A DNA stretch of 64,000 bases from DASSUW01 sp963759375. Lineage in GTDB: Bacteria; Actinomycetota; Thermoleophilia; Solirubrobacterales; Solirubrobacteraceae. Below, piece after piece: positions 1 to 8,420 of the stretch (position 1 is the first letter of the stretch; the number at the start of each line of letters is the position of its first letter). The stretch lies in the NCBI GenBank assembly GCA_963759375.1, contig CAVWYY010000011.1, positions 230,562 through 294,561 on the forward strand, given 5' to 3'. A program made the position numbers and the translations under genes. Below the pieces are notes generated by a model, which made no database searches, was not told the origin of the DNA, and saw only the letters and a list, made by a program, of their open reading frames with translations.

Positions 1-36
1 AGCCACGTGCGCTCCGCGGCCATCGAGGTGCGCTGA
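1..36 (+). CDS. 3' tail of an unidentified gene
   Basis: Frame 1 reads open from the left edge and ends ...SAAIEVR with TGA at 34-36. Only eleven codons are visible, so no family can be named and the reading could be chance. The next 60 bases hold no gene before the stop of the convergent YccF gene. Confidence 0.3.
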   Translation, partial: SHVRSAAIEVR

Positions 37-98
37 TCGAGATCGACGTCCGGCGCGGCCACGCGCCGACCCTATCCGGCGGCGGGCTCCTCCGGGAG

Positions 99-521
99 TT
101 AGTCGCCCGGGATCGCGACCGCGTGCTCGACGTTCATCGAGCGCGCCTCCTCGACGCTGACGACGTCGCGCCCCAGCGGCAGCAGCGAGATCGGGATGAG
201 CTTGAAGTTCGCCAGCCCGAGCGGGATGCCGATGATCGTGAGGCACTGCAGCATGCCGGTGATCACGTGCCCGAGCGCGAGCCACCAGCCGCAGAGGATC
301 AGCCAGATCACGTTGCCGATCCCGGCGCCGACCCCCGCGTCGGCCCGCTTGACCACGGTCTTGCCGAACGGCCACAGCGCGAAGATGGCGATCCGCAGCG
401 CGGCGATCCCGAACGGGATCGTGATGATGAGGACGAAGCAGATCAGTGCGGCGAACGCGTAGCCGATGGCCAGCCACAGCCCGCCGAAGACGAACCAGAT
501 GACGTTGAGGATCAGCCGCAC
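99..521 (-). CDS. YccF domain-containing inner membrane protein
   Basis: About 140 residues, starting VRLILNVIWFVFGGLW. The protein holds two copies of a hydrophobic YccF-type repeat: a first membrane stretch ending TIPFGIAALRIA, then GNVIWLILCGWWLALGH and TIIGIPLGLANFKL. This pattern and length fit the YccF (DUF307) family of small membrane proteins of unknown function. I chose GTG at 521 because TAGGA lies about nine bases upstream. An ATG at 554 would add 11 residues but has no ribosome site and would overlap the divergent peptidase start. The family call is firm; the role is unknown. Confidence 0.85.
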   Translation of the reverse strand: MRLILNVIWFVFGGLWLAIGYAFAALICFVLIITIPFGIAALRIAIFALWPFGKTVVKRADAGVGAGIGNVIWLILCGWWLALGHVITGMLQCLTIIGIPLGLANFKLIPISLLPLGRDVVSVEEARSMNVEHAVAIPGD

Positions 522-552
522 GCGATCGATCCTACGGATGTAGGCTGCGCCC

Positions 553-1932
553 ATGCGGTGGACCGCAACGGTCGCGACAGTCGTCGCCGCGCTCGCGCTG
601 GCGGCGCCCGCCGGAGCTCATCCCGCGGGACCCGGCTCGGCCGGCCTCGACGATCCGTTCTTCCCGCTGGCCGGCAACGGCGGCTATGACGTCAAGCACT
701 ACTCGCTGCGGCTCGCGTACACGCACGCCACGAACCGGCTCGACGGCCACGCGAAGATCGTCGCCCGCGCCACGCAGGGACTCACGCGCTTCGACCTCGA
801 TCTGCGCGACTTCCTCACGGTGAGCGCGCTGCGCGTCAACGGCCGCGCCGCGCGCTTCGCGCAAGACGGCCAGGAGCTCGTCGTGACCCCCCGGCACGTG
901 CTGCGCTCCGGCCACACGTTCGTGGTCAGCGTCCGCTACGGCGGCACGCCGGAGCCGGTCGTCGACCCCGACGAGTCGGTCGAGGGCTGGGTCCCGACCG
1001 ACGACGGCGCGTTCGTGGTCGGCGAGCCGCAGGGCGCGCCCGGCTGGTTCCCGGCCAACGACAACCCGCGCGACAAGGCCACGTACGACATGGCGATCGA
1101 CGTGCCGGCAGGGATCACCGCCCTCGGCAACGGCCGCCTCGTCTCAAGGGCCACCCGCAAGGGACGGACGACCTGGAAGTGGCGCGAAGACAAGCCGATG
1201 GCGTCCTATCTGGCGACCGCGACCAACGGCGTGTTCGAGTTGCGGATCTCGCGCACGCGCCACGGGCTGCCCGTCTACGACGCCGTCGACCCGCGGGAGG
1301 CCGCCGCGGCGTGGCCGGTGCTGGCGAACGAGCGGGAGATCGTCGCCTTCTTCAGCGACCTCTACGCGCGCTACCCGTTCGAGGCGGTGGGCGCGATCGT
1401 CGACCACGCGCCCGACGTCGGCTACGCGCTCGAGTCGCAGACCAAGCCCAACTACGACCAGGCGCCCAGCCTCGGCACCGTCGTCCACGAGCTCGCGCAC
1501 CAGTGGTTCGGCAACAGCGTGACCCTGAAGGTGTGGCCCGACATCTGGCTCAACGAGGGCTTCGCCACGTGGTCCGAGTGGATCTACGAGGAGCGTCACG
1601 GTGGCCCGACGGCGGCCGCGCAGTTCGACGTCGTCTACGCGCGCCCGGCGACCAGCTCGATCTGGAGGAACGCGCCGGCCGCGCTGCCGGGCCCCGAGGT
1701 GATGTTCTCGAGCTCGCCGTACGACCGCGGCGCGGCGACACTGCAGGCGCTGCGGGAGAAGGTCGGCGACCGCACGTTCTTCGCGATCCTGCGCGCGTGG
1801 TACGCCGAGCACCGCTACGGGAACGCGACGACCGCCGACTTCATCGCGCTGGCCGAGCGCAAGAGCCATCTCGCGCTCGACCAGTTCTTCGACGTCTGGC
1901 TCTACCAGCCCGGCAAGCCGTCGAGCTGGTGA
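553..1932 (+). CDS. Secreted M1 family zinc metallopeptidase (aminopeptidase)
   Basis: 459 residues with an N-terminal signal peptide (MRWTATVATVVAALALAAP...AHP). The M1 zinc site is complete: HELAH at residues 312-316 and the third ligand Glu335 in WLNEGFATW. The usual GAMEN exopeptidase motif is replaced by YALESQTKP, a variation seen in short secreted bacterial members. The protein has the N-terminal beta domain and catalytic domain but lacks the long C-terminal helical domain of PepN. It probably trims peptides outside the membrane. It is divergent from the YccF gene and convergent with the next gene, with only four bases between the two stops. Confidence 0.9.
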   Translation: MRWTATVATVVAALALAAPAGAHPAGPGSAGLDDPFFPLAGNGGYDVKHYSLRLAYTHATNRLDGHAKIVARATQGLTRFDLDLRDFLTVSALRVNGRAARFAQDGQELVVTPRHVLRSGHTFVVSVRYGGTPEPVVDPDESVEGWVPTDDGAFVVGEPQGAPGWFPANDNPRDKATYDMAIDVPAGITALGNGRLVSRATRKGRTTWKWREDKPMASYLATATNGVFELRISRTRHGLPVYDAVDPREAAAAWPVLANEREIVAFFSDLYARYPFEAVGAIVDHAPDVGYALESQTKPNYDQAPSLGTVVHELAHQWFGNSVTLKVWPDIWLNEGFATWSEWIYEERHGGPTAAAQFDVVYARPATSSIWRNAPAALPGPEVMFSSSPYDRGAATLQALREKVGDRTFFAILRAWYAEHRYGNATTADFIALAERKSHLALDQFFDVWLYQPGKPSSW

Positions 1933-1936
1933 GCGC

Positions 1937-2410
1937 CTAGCGCCGCGCGAGCTTGATCTTCGCGACGATGTCGTTGCCGCCCGGGACCTCCTTGTTGGAG
2001 AGCACTCGCCCCGTGGCGCCCTCGAAGCGGCCGGTGCCCGCGACCAGCGTGACCGGGCTGCCCGACCAGACGAGCAGAGAGCGGCCGATGGCCACGTGCG
2101 AGACGCAGTCGGGCTCGCCGGTGCCGAACACGCACTGCAGGTGCTCGCTGCCGAAGAAGCGCTTCGCGTGGCGCTTGTGGTTGCCGCGGAAGTCCAGCGC
2201 GTAGATGTCGAGGACGTCGCCCGGCTGCGGCTCGCCCTGCGTGACGACCGTGCCGTCGGGACGGGTGAGCGTCAGCGAGGTGATCTTCGAGTAGGCCTTG
2301 ATCGTCACCGTGCGGCCGGCAGCCTGACCGGCGGCGGGGATGCAGAGCGCGGCGGCGACGCTGACCGCGAGAGCGAGGATGAGACGGTGGGTGCGAGGGA
2401 TGATGGTCAT
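1937..2410 (-). CDS. Secreted allene oxide cyclase/dirigent-like beta-barrel protein
   Basis: 157 residues from ATG at 2410. It begins with a signal peptide (RLILALAVSVAAALCIPAAG...A). The mature part ends GTGRFEGATGRVLSNKEVPG, which resembles the closing strands of the allene oxide cyclase/dirigent-like barrel found in exported actinobacterial proteins. Cys residues in HLQCVFG and EPDCVSH could form a disulfide. A GTG at 2443 would add 11 basic residues before the signal peptide and is less likely. The fold is a family-level guess and no enzymatic role can be assigned. Confidence 0.65.
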   Translation of the reverse strand: MTIIPRTHRLILALAVSVAAALCIPAAGQAAGRTVTIKAYSKITSLTLTRPDGTVVTQGEPQPGDVLDIYALDFRGNHKRHAKRFFGSEHLQCVFGTGEPDCVSHVAIGRSLLVWSGSPVTLVAGTGRFEGATGRVLSNKEVPGGNDIVAKIKLARR

Positions 2411-2473
2411 GCGCCGACGGTACGTTCGGCCGCGTCGCCGCACATCAAGGCCAGCCCTGGTCTTTCCTGAGGG

Positions 2474-3124
2474 CTAGCCCTTAGATGCGCGCAGGTACGC
2501 GAGCACGGCAAGGACGCGGCGATGGTCGTCGTCGGACACCTGGAGCCCGAGCTTCATGAGGATCGTGCGGACATGGCTCTCGACGGTCTTGTCGGTGAGC
2601 CACAGCCGCCGTGCGATGCCGGAGTTGGTGCGGCCCTCGGCCATCAGCGAGAGCACCTCGCGCTCCCGCGGCGAGAGCTCCTCGAGCGCGCGGACGGGGC
2701 CCGGCGCGCCGATCAGCGTGGCGACCACCTGCGGGTCGAGCGCCGAGCCGCCGTCGGCGACGCGGCGCGCCGCGTCGAGGAAGTCGTCCACGTCGAGCAC
2801 GCGGTCCTTGAGCAGGTAGCCGAAGCCGCCGCCGTCGGTCACGAGCTCGACGATGTGCCGCGTCTCGATGTGCTGGGAGAGCACCAGCACGCCGGTGGAC
2901 GGGTGCGCGCGGCGGATCTCCGCGGCGGCGCGCGTGCCCTCGTCGTCGTAGTCGGGCGGCATGCGGACGTCGACCACGGCGAGGTCGGGCGCGTGCTCGC
3001 CGACCAGCGCGAGCAGCGCGTCGCCGTCACCGGCCCGGCCGACCACCTCGTGGCCGGCGTCCTCGAGCAGGCCGGCGAGGCCTTCCCGCAGGAGCACCGT
3101 GTCCTCCGCGATCACGACGCGCAT
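2474..3124 (-). CDS. LuxR/NarL-type two-component response regulator
   Basis: 216 residues. An N-terminal receiver domain (MRVVIAEDTVLLREGL) carries the phospho-acceptor Asp52 in VVDVRMPP and a conserved Lys in YLLKDRV. The C-terminal LuxR helix-turn-helix reads LSPREREVLSLMAEGRTNSG and ends near TVESHVRTILMKLGL. The ATG at 3124 lies inside the end of the upstream kinase gene (13-base overlap), so kinase and regulator are translationally coupled and form a cognate pair. Its targets cannot be read from the window. The open frame continues far upstream antisense-like through the kinase gene, but that part is not real. Confidence 0.93.
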   Translation of the reverse strand: MRVVIAEDTVLLREGLAGLLEDAGHEVVGRAGDGDALLALVGEHAPDLAVVDVRMPPDYDDEGTRAAAEIRRAHPSTGVLVLSQHIETRHIVELVTDGGGFGYLLKDRVLDVDDFLDAARRVADGGSALDPQVVATLIGAPGPVRALEELSPREREVLSLMAEGRTNSGIARRLWLTDKTVESHVRTILMKLGLQVSDDDHRRVLAVLAYLRASKG

Positions 3125-5094
3125 GGCAGCTGCACCGCGATCCGCGTGCCCGCGCCCGGCGGGCTGTCGATGGCCAGCGTGCCGCCCTGGGCGGCGACGC
3201 GGTCGCGCATGCCCGGCAGCCCGGTACCGCCCGCGACGTCGGCGCCGCCGACCCCGTCGTCGGTCACCAGCAGCCGCAGCACGCCGTTGTCGCGCGCGGT
3301 CTCGACACGCACGCGGCTGGGCGCCCCGTGCTTGAGCGCGTTCGTGAGCGCCTCGCAGGCGACGAAGTAGGCCGCGGCCTCCACCTCCGGCGGCGCGCGG
3401 TCCTCGGTGGCCGCCACCTCGACCGGGACGGTCGCCCCGCGCGCCAGGTCGGCCAGCGCGGCGGCGAGCCCCTCGTCGAGCCGCGGCGGCCGCACGCCCG
3501 CGGCGATCGTCCGCAGGTCGGCGATCGCGGCCGTGACCTCGTTGACGGCGGCGTCGAGCGCCGGGTCGATCGCCATCGCTCCGCGCGGCAGCGAGCGCTG
3601 GATCCGGCGCAGCACGATGCCGAGCGTGACCAGGCGCTGCTGCGCGCCGTCGTGCAGGTCGCGCTCGATCCGGCGGCGCTCGGCGTAGCCGGCCTGGGCG
3701 ATCCGCGCGCGCGAGGACTCGACCTCGGCGAGCTGCAGCCGCAGCTCCACGCGCAACCGCGCGAGCTCCACCGGCACCGCCGACGCGGCGATCACCGCGC
3801 GCAGCAGGTCGGGCCGGTCGTTCAGTGCCGGGTCGTGCAGCAGCAGGCCGAGCTCGCGGTCGTCGCGGCCGATCACGGCCCGCGCGCGGTCGTCCTCGGG
3901 CAGCGCCTCGAGCACGTGGCCGAGACGGTCCGCATACGCGCCGGTCTCGGGCAGCCGGAACACGACCTCGGCCCGCGGGTCGCCGAGCGCCAGCGCCACG
4001 GCCTCGCCGACGTCCTCGGGCTCGGCGCGCCCGTCGCGCACCTCGTCGAGGAACTCGCGCAGCAGTCGCACCGCGTCGAACCGCGCCCGCGCGAAGCGGC
4101 GGTCGACGATCCGCTGGACGCGATCGTGCAGCGGCCGGAACACGAGCGCGGCGGCCAGCGTCGCGATCGCCGCCGTCGCCGCCGACCCCCCGACCACGAG
4201 GCCGGCGCCGAGCGAGACGAGCGCGTAGGTCGCGACCAGCAGGACCGTCAGCGCGACGTAGACGAGCGTGCGGTTGAGCACGCGGTCGATCGAGTACAGC
4301 CCGTGCCGGGTGACCGCGATCCAGACCGCGACCGCCGGCCAGATCTGGATGATCAGGATGCCGAGGAAGTCGGCGGGGTTCTCCCACCCGGTCAGCGCCG
4401 TGAGCAGCGAGCCGCCGCCGAGCCAGATCGGTACGAGCAGCGCGCCGTAGACGAGCCACAGCACCTGCCGGCGCCGCCGGCGGTCTCCGGACCGATAGCG
4501 CGCGAACAGCGCGAACACGCCGCCGAACAGCGAGACGAGCAGGCCGCCCCAGAACACCCAGAACACCGGCTCGAGGGATCGCGGCCAGGTGAACGGCAGC
4601 GGATTCGGCACGTCGCCGTACCGGGTCTCGATCTCGGGGGCGAACAGGATCAGCACCAGCAGCCCGGCGCTGGCGACGCACACGAGCCCCGCGAAGGGGC
4701 GCCAGCGCGGCGACGGCAGGCGCCCGTCGGGGAACAGGTACGCGAGCGCCAGCGGCCACAGGAACAGCAGCGGCCACTCGAACGCCACCACCGCCGCCCA
4801 GGCGCCGACAGCCGAGTTCCGATCGTCTTCCAGCGTCAGGGTCGCCAGGCCGTCCGCGGCCATCACGATCGCCACCGAGAGCGGGCCGAGCAACAGGATC
4901 CACGCGATCCGGTTCTCCGGCTGCCGGAGCGCGACGAAGAGCCCGACGGACGTCGGCGCGAAGATCGCTCCCAGGAACGGCACGACGGCCGGCGCGGTCA
5001 GCGAGCCGTCGGCCGACGCGAGGTCGAGCACGACAGCGGTGATGGCCGCCGCCGCCGAGAGGGCGGCGATCACACAGGCAAGCGGCCGGAGCAT
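3112..5094 (-). CDS. NarL-family membrane sensor histidine kinase
   Basis: 660 residues. The N-terminal half holds about eight to ten hydrophobic segments (for example LACVIAALSAAAAITAVV and LLFLWPLALAYLF), then a cytoplasmic linker. The HisKA_3 dimerisation helix reads RRIERDLHDGAQQRLV with the phosphorylated histidine at about residue 481. A HATPase domain follows, with EALTNALKHG (N box) and TDDGVGG (G1 box). It senses an unknown membrane or envelope signal and phosphorylates the regulator encoded directly downstream. No ligand-binding domain of known type is visible. Confidence 0.92.
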   Translation of the reverse strand: MLRPLACVIAALSAAAAITAVVLDLASADGSLTAPAVVPFLGAIFAPTSVGLFVALRQPENRIAWILLLGPLSVAIVMAADGLATLTLEDDRNSAVGAWAAVVAFEWPLLFLWPLALAYLFPDGRLPSPRWRPFAGLVCVASAGLLVLILFAPEIETRYGDVPNPLPFTWPRSLEPVFWVFWGGLLVSLFGGVFALFARYRSGDRRRRRQVLWLVYGALLVPIWLGGGSLLTALTGWENPADFLGILIIQIWPAVAVWIAVTRHGLYSIDRVLNRTLVYVALTVLLVATYALVSLGAGLVVGGSAATAAIATLAAALVFRPLHDRVQRIVDRRFARARFDAVRLLREFLDEVRDGRAEPEDVGEAVALALGDPRAEVVFRLPETGAYADRLGHVLEALPEDDRARAVIGRDDRELGLLLHDPALNDRPDLLRAVIAASAVPVELARLRVELRLQLAEVESSRARIAQAGYAERRRIERDLHDGAQQRLVTLGIVLRRIQRSLPRGAMAIDPALDAAVNEVTAAIADLRTIAAGVRPPRLDEGLAAALADLARGATVPVEVAATEDRAPPEVEAAAYFVACEALTNALKHGAPSRVRVETARDNGVLRLLVTDDGVGGADVAGGTGLPGMRDRVAAQGGTLAIDSPPGAGTRIAVQLPCAS

Positions 5095-5222
5095 CGTGGC
5101 CGATGGTCTCGCATCCGAGGCGCCGCCACCAGAGTGCTGGCACTGAACCTAGGGCCAGCCGTACCTGGCAAATGCCAGCCATCCGTATACCGGTAAAGAC
5201 GATTCGTTGCGAAGGTGTTCGC

Positions 5223-5645
5223 ATGCACTACGGATGGACCCAGATGGAAGCCGACCGGGCGTTCCGCCGCGCGATCTCGCAGCGGCGCCGCGCCGGCATC
5301 GCGCGCCGCCTCCGGCGCATCCCCGACGCGTGCGGCCGGCTGGCCGTGCACGAGGCGCTCCCGACCTCGGTCGGCCGCCCCGGCGTCCGCGACATCCCGC
5401 TGGAGTGCATCGTCGGCACGATCGAGCCCAACCGCGCCTACCAGTTCGACAGCGACTTCCGGCCGTCGCCGAAGACGCGCGACCGCTGGATGCGCGTGTG
5501 GATGGCGTTCAACGGCGGCGCCTCGCTGCCGCCGATCTCCGTGGTCCGCGTCGGCAACGCGTACGCGATCCAGGACGGGCACCACCGCGTCTCGGTCGCC
5601 CGCGCGACCGGCGCGGTCTCGATCCAGGCGAACGTCGTGGCCTAG
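5223..5645 (+). CDS. ParB/sulfiredoxin-fold domain protein
   Basis: 140 residues. The C-terminal part ends PPISVVRVGNAYAIQDGHHR, then VSVARATG: the ParB/Srx-type phosphate-binding DGHHRVxxA motif. The N-terminal half is basic and begins HYGWTQMEADRAFRRAIS. I chose ATG at 5223 because GAAGG sits eight bases upstream; the frame stays open further upstream but lacks a ribosome site there. No chromosome-partition partner is adjacent, so a ParB segregation role is unlikely. This orphan form, common in actinobacteria, has unknown function. It is divergent from the sensor kinase gene, with a 128-base gap that must hold both promoters. Confidence 0.75.
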   Translation: MHYGWTQMEADRAFRRAISQRRRAGIARRLRRIPDACGRLAVHEALPTSVGRPGVRDIPLECIVGTIEPNRAYQFDSDFRPSPKTRDRWMRVWMAFNGGASLPPISVVRVGNAYAIQDGHHRVSVARATGAVSIQANVVA

Positions 5646-5655
5646 CCTTCGCGGC

Positions 5656-5961
5656 GTGATCACCTGCCACCTCCGGTACGAGATCGACCCGTCGCAGATC
5701 GAGGCGTTCGAGCGCTTCGCCCGCGCGTGGATGGAGCTCGTCGACCGCCACGGCGGCACCCACCACGGCTACTTCCTGCCGTCGGAGGGCGCAAGCGACA
5801 TCGCCTACGCGCTGTTCAGCTTCCCGAGCCTCGCCGAGTACGAGCGCTACCGCCAGCGCTTCGGCACGGACCCCGAGTTCGTCGCGGCCGACCGGATCCG
5901 CGACGAGTCCGGGTGCGTGCGCCGCTACGAGCGCAGCTTCCTGCGACCGCTGCTGCCATGA
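5656..5961 (+). CDS. NIPSNAP family protein
   Basis: 101 residues from GTG at 5656, ten bases after the ParB-like gene, so probably co-transcribed. The sequence ITCHLRYEIDPSQIEAFERF, the middle HHGYFLPSEG and the end RRYERSFLRPL match the ferredoxin-like NIPSNAP fold, whose bacterial members are small and of uncertain function. Length is normal for a single domain. Confidence 0.8.
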   Translation: MITCHLRYEIDPSQIEAFERFARAWMELVDRHGGTHHGYFLPSEGASDIAYALFSFPSLAEYERYRQRFGTDPEFVAADRIRDESGCVRRYERSFLRPLLP

Positions 5962-5968
5962 GCGAGGC

Positions 5969-6005
5969 CCGGCGCCCGAGCTCTGACGACGAGCCCGGGC
6001 GCCGG
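5969..6005. terminator. Bidirectional hairpin terminator candidate
   Basis: A 15-base arm (5969-5983) pairs with 5991-6005 with one mismatch around the loop TGACGAC. It sits exactly between the convergent NIPSNAP and dhaK genes. There is no T tract on either side, as is common in very GC-rich genomes, so strength is uncertain. Confidence 0.6.
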
Positions 6006-6012
6006 ATGCGGC

Positions 6013-7008
6013 TCAGAAGACGCGGATCGCCACCTCGGCGGGCGCGTCGAACAACGCGTTCAGCTCGTCGTCGAGCTTGACCAGCGTCAGCGAGGCGCCG
6101 GCCATGTCGAGCGACGTGCAGTACTCGCCGACGTAGCTGCGCGTCACGTTGATCCCCTTGTCGGCCAGCTGCTGCGCGGCCCGGCCGTAGCAGATGTACA
6201 GCTCGGAGATCGGCGTGCCGCCGAGGCCGTTGAGCATGAGCGCGACCTCGTCGCCGGACTGGTACGGGAGGTCGGTGACGACCGCGTCGAGGAGCTCGTC
6301 GACGATGTCGTTGGCGCTCGCCAGCTTCTCGCGGCGACGGCCCGGCTCGCCGTGGATGCCGACTCCCATCTCCATCTCGTCGTCGCCCAGCTCGAACAGC
6401 GGCGAGCCCTTGGCGGGCGGCGTGCAGGACGTGAGCGCCATCCCCATCGTGCGCGTGACCGAGTTGACCTTGTTGCCGAGCTCGACGAGCTCCTCCAGTG
6501 AGGCGCCCTGCTCGGACGCGGCGCCGACGGCCTTGATGACGAAGAAGTTGCCGGCCACGCCGCGGCGGCCGACGGTGTAGGTCGAGTCCTTCACGGCGAC
6601 GTCGTCGTCGACGATGATCGTCGCGATCTTGATGTCCTCGGCCTCGGCCAGCTCGCGGCCCATGTCGAACGACATGCGGTCGCCCGTGTAGTTGTTGATG
6701 ATGTGCAGAACGCCCTTCGGGCTGGCGAGCAGCTTCGTCGTCTCGTACACGTAGTCCGACGGCGGTGCGGCGAAGACGTCGCCCGGACAGGCCGCGTCGA
6801 GCATGCCGGGACCGACGGCCATCACGTGCGCCGGCTCGTGGCCTGAGCCTGACCCCTGAACGATCGAGACCTTGTCGTCGCGCGGGGCGTCGGTGCGCAT
6901 GATCAGGTTGTACTCAGGGACGTACTTGAGCTTCCCCGGGTTCGCGAGCTCGATGCCCTTGAGCATCTCGGGCACGAACTGCTGGGGGTCGTTCACGAAC
7001 TTCTTCAC
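6013..7008 (-). CDS. dhaK: Dihydroxyacetone kinase subunit DhaK (ketose/ketotetrose kinase)
   Basis: 331 residues, full length for DhaK. It has GSGSGHEPAH near residue 52 (substrate pocket) and MGVGIHGEPG with His219, the histidine that binds the substrate carbonyl covalently in the family. The start is GTG at 7008, preceded by a strong AGGAGGAGCGAC ribosome site and overlapping the dhaL stop by four bases. DhaK works with DhaL to phosphorylate dihydroxyacetone or a related ketose. No DhaM phosphocarrier lies in the window, so the phosphate donor (ATP or PEP-derived) cannot be decided here; similar actinobacterial DhaK proteins act on tetruloses. It is the last gene of the aldolase operon. 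Confidence 0.92.
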   Translation of the reverse strand: MKKFVNDPQQFVPEMLKGIELANPGKLKYVPEYNLIMRTDAPRDDKVSIVQGSGSGHEPAHVMAVGPGMLDAACPGDVFAAPPSDYVYETTKLLASPKGVLHIINNYTGDRMSFDMGRELAEAEDIKIATIIVDDDVAVKDSTYTVGRRGVAGNFFVIKAVGAASEQGASLEELVELGNKVNSVTRTMGMALTSCTPPAKGSPLFELGDDEMEMGVGIHGEPGRRREKLASANDIVDELLDAVVTDLPYQSGDEVALMLNGLGGTPISELYICYGRAAQQLADKGINVTRSYVGEYCTSLDMAGASLTLVKLDDELNALFDAPAEVAIRVF

Positions 7009-7661
7009 GTCGCTCCTCCTGTGCGTTCCACCTCGGACTCCTGCCATGCCTTGCTGACCGCCTCGAACATCACGGCGATCCCGATCGCTCCCGCGTCCGC
7101 CGAATCGCGACTGCGCTCGCCGGTATACGAGGCCCGCCCGCGCATCGCGAGCATGCCCTTCGTCGCCTCCGCGCTCTCGCGCGCGCGGACGGCGGCCCTC
7201 TCCAACGCCGTCTGCGCCCCGTCTCCGAGAGAGGCCTCCAGCTCGTCGACGGCCGGGACCAGCGCGTCGAGGAGCGTCTTGTCACCCAGGTCGGTGTTGC
7301 CGCGCTGCTTGATGCCCTCGATCGCCGCGCGCAGCGCGGCGATGACCTCCTCGCCTGTCGGCTCGGGGTTCGAGAGCGACCCGCCGGCGCGCAGGAACGC
7401 GGTGCCCCAGATCGGCCCCGACGTGCCGCCGATGCGCTTGGTCAGCACGATCGCGGTCTTCTTGAGCAGGCTGCCGATGTCGGTGTACCCGAGCCCGTCC
7501 CAGTCGCTGATGACGATCTCGAACCCGCGTGCGAGCGAGTAGCCGAAGTCGCCGTCGCCGACCACCGCGTCGAGCTCGCAGAAGTACGTCTCGTTGTCGA
7601 CCGCCGTCTGGGCGATCGTCCGCACGACCAGCTCCCCCCGGTTCAGCGCCGCGTCGCTCAT
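7005..7661 (-). CDS. dhaL: Dihydroxyacetone kinase subunit DhaL
   Basis: 218 residues from ATG at 7661 with AGGAGG upstream. The Asp-rich Mg-nucleotide site is present as VVGDGDFGYSLARG, and the helical barrel motifs GGTSGPIWGTAF, GDKTLLDALVPA and GRASYTGERSRDSADAGA are typical. It holds the nucleotide and hands the phosphate to the substrate bound in DhaK. The gene overlaps its neighbours by four bases on both sides, so stoichiometric expression with dhaK is likely. The usual GDGDTG motif reads GDGDFG, a conservative change outside the metal-binding Asp residues. Confidence 0.9.
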   Translation of the reverse strand: MSDAALNRGELVVRTIAQTAVDNETYFCELDAVVGDGDFGYSLARGFEIVISDWDGLGYTDIGSLLKKTAIVLTKRIGGTSGPIWGTAFLRAGGSLSNPEPTGEEVIAALRAAIEGIKQRGNTDLGDKTLLDALVPAVDELEASLGDGAQTALERAAVRARESAEATKGMLAMRGRASYTGERSRDSADAGAIGIAVMFEAVSKAWQESEVERTGGAT

Positions 7662-8416
7662 ACAGCCTCCTTCTCGTGCATGGGTTGGGTCCGGCACGCG
7701 TCGATGTCGTCCAGGGTCACGATGTCCCCCGGCCGGGCGGCGCCGCGGTTGGCGAGCACCCGCGCGGGCTCGCCGGGATCGCCGAGGCTGGTGACGACCA
7801 TCACCGCCTCGCTCATGTCCTCCTCGGCCGTGTAGCCGCTCACGGTCACGACGCAGCGCAGCCCGGCGCCGACCGCGGCCAGCAGGCCGTTACGCGAGTC
7901 CTCGATCACGATCGCGTCCTCGCGGGCGAGGCCGAGCTCCTCGATCGCCAGCAAGTAGATGGCCGGGTCGGGCTTCTTGGCCGGCACCACGTCGCCGGCG
8001 AAGACCGCGAAGCGCTCGGCGTTCGCCTCGCCGACCGCGTGCTCGAGCACCGCGCGGACCGACTCCTCGGCGGACGTCGACGCCACGGCGAGCGTCCAGC
8101 CGGCCGCGAGCGCCTCGTCGACGATCCGGGCGATCCCCGGCCGCGCCGGGAGCTTGCCCGCGCGCACGATCTCCTTGTAGATGGCGGTCTTGCGCTTGTG
8201 CAGCGCGAGGATCTCGTCGCGGCGCTCCTCGGCGTCTCCGAACAGCGATGCGATCCGCTCCTTGCCGCCGCCGATCTTCAGGCGGCGGGCGTACTCGGCC
8301 TCGTCCCACACGACGTCGAGGCCCGCCTCGGCGAACGCCTGGTTGAACGCCGGCCGGTGGCCGTCGCGCTCGGTGTCCGCGAGGACGCCGTCGCAGTCGA
8401 AGATCAGCGCCGGCAC
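7658..8416 (-). CDS. HAD-superfamily sugar-phosphate phosphatase/mutase, CbbY-like
   Basis: 252 residues from GTG at 8416, directly after the aldolase stop. HAD motif I is IFDCDGVLADTE with nucleophile and acid Asp; the helical cap follows; motif II is VASTSAE; motif III and IV appear as AKKPDPAIYL and VIEDSRNGLLAA. This is the CbbY/beta-phosphoglucomutase-like subfamily. In this operon it probably dephosphorylates or isomerises a sugar phosphate intermediate. The last 40 residues (after VTSLGDPGEP) extend beyond the HAD core. Confidence 0.85.
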   Translation of the reverse strand: MPALIFDCDGVLADTERDGHRPAFNQAFAEAGLDVVWDEAEYARRLKIGGGKERIASLFGDAEERRDEILALHKRKTAIYKEIVRAGKLPARPGIARIVDEALAAGWTLAVASTSAEESVRAVLEHAVGEANAERFAVFAGDVVPAKKPDPAIYLLAIEELGLAREDAIVIEDSRNGLLAAVGAGLRCVVTVSGYTAEEDMSEAVMVVTSLGDPGEPARVLANRGAARPGDIVTLDDIDACRTQPMHEKEAV

Positions 8417-8420
8417 GCCG

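Noticed and set aside
2474..5224. A single 916-codon frame covering both the response regulator and the whole kinase region
   Set aside because: Only its last 216 codons (from ATG 3124) code for protein; the rest is an arginine/proline-rich shadow of the true kinase frame at 3112-5094.
5223..5645. Chromosome-partitioning ParB
   Set aside because: No ParA, no parS palindromes and only the small ParB/Srx core is present.
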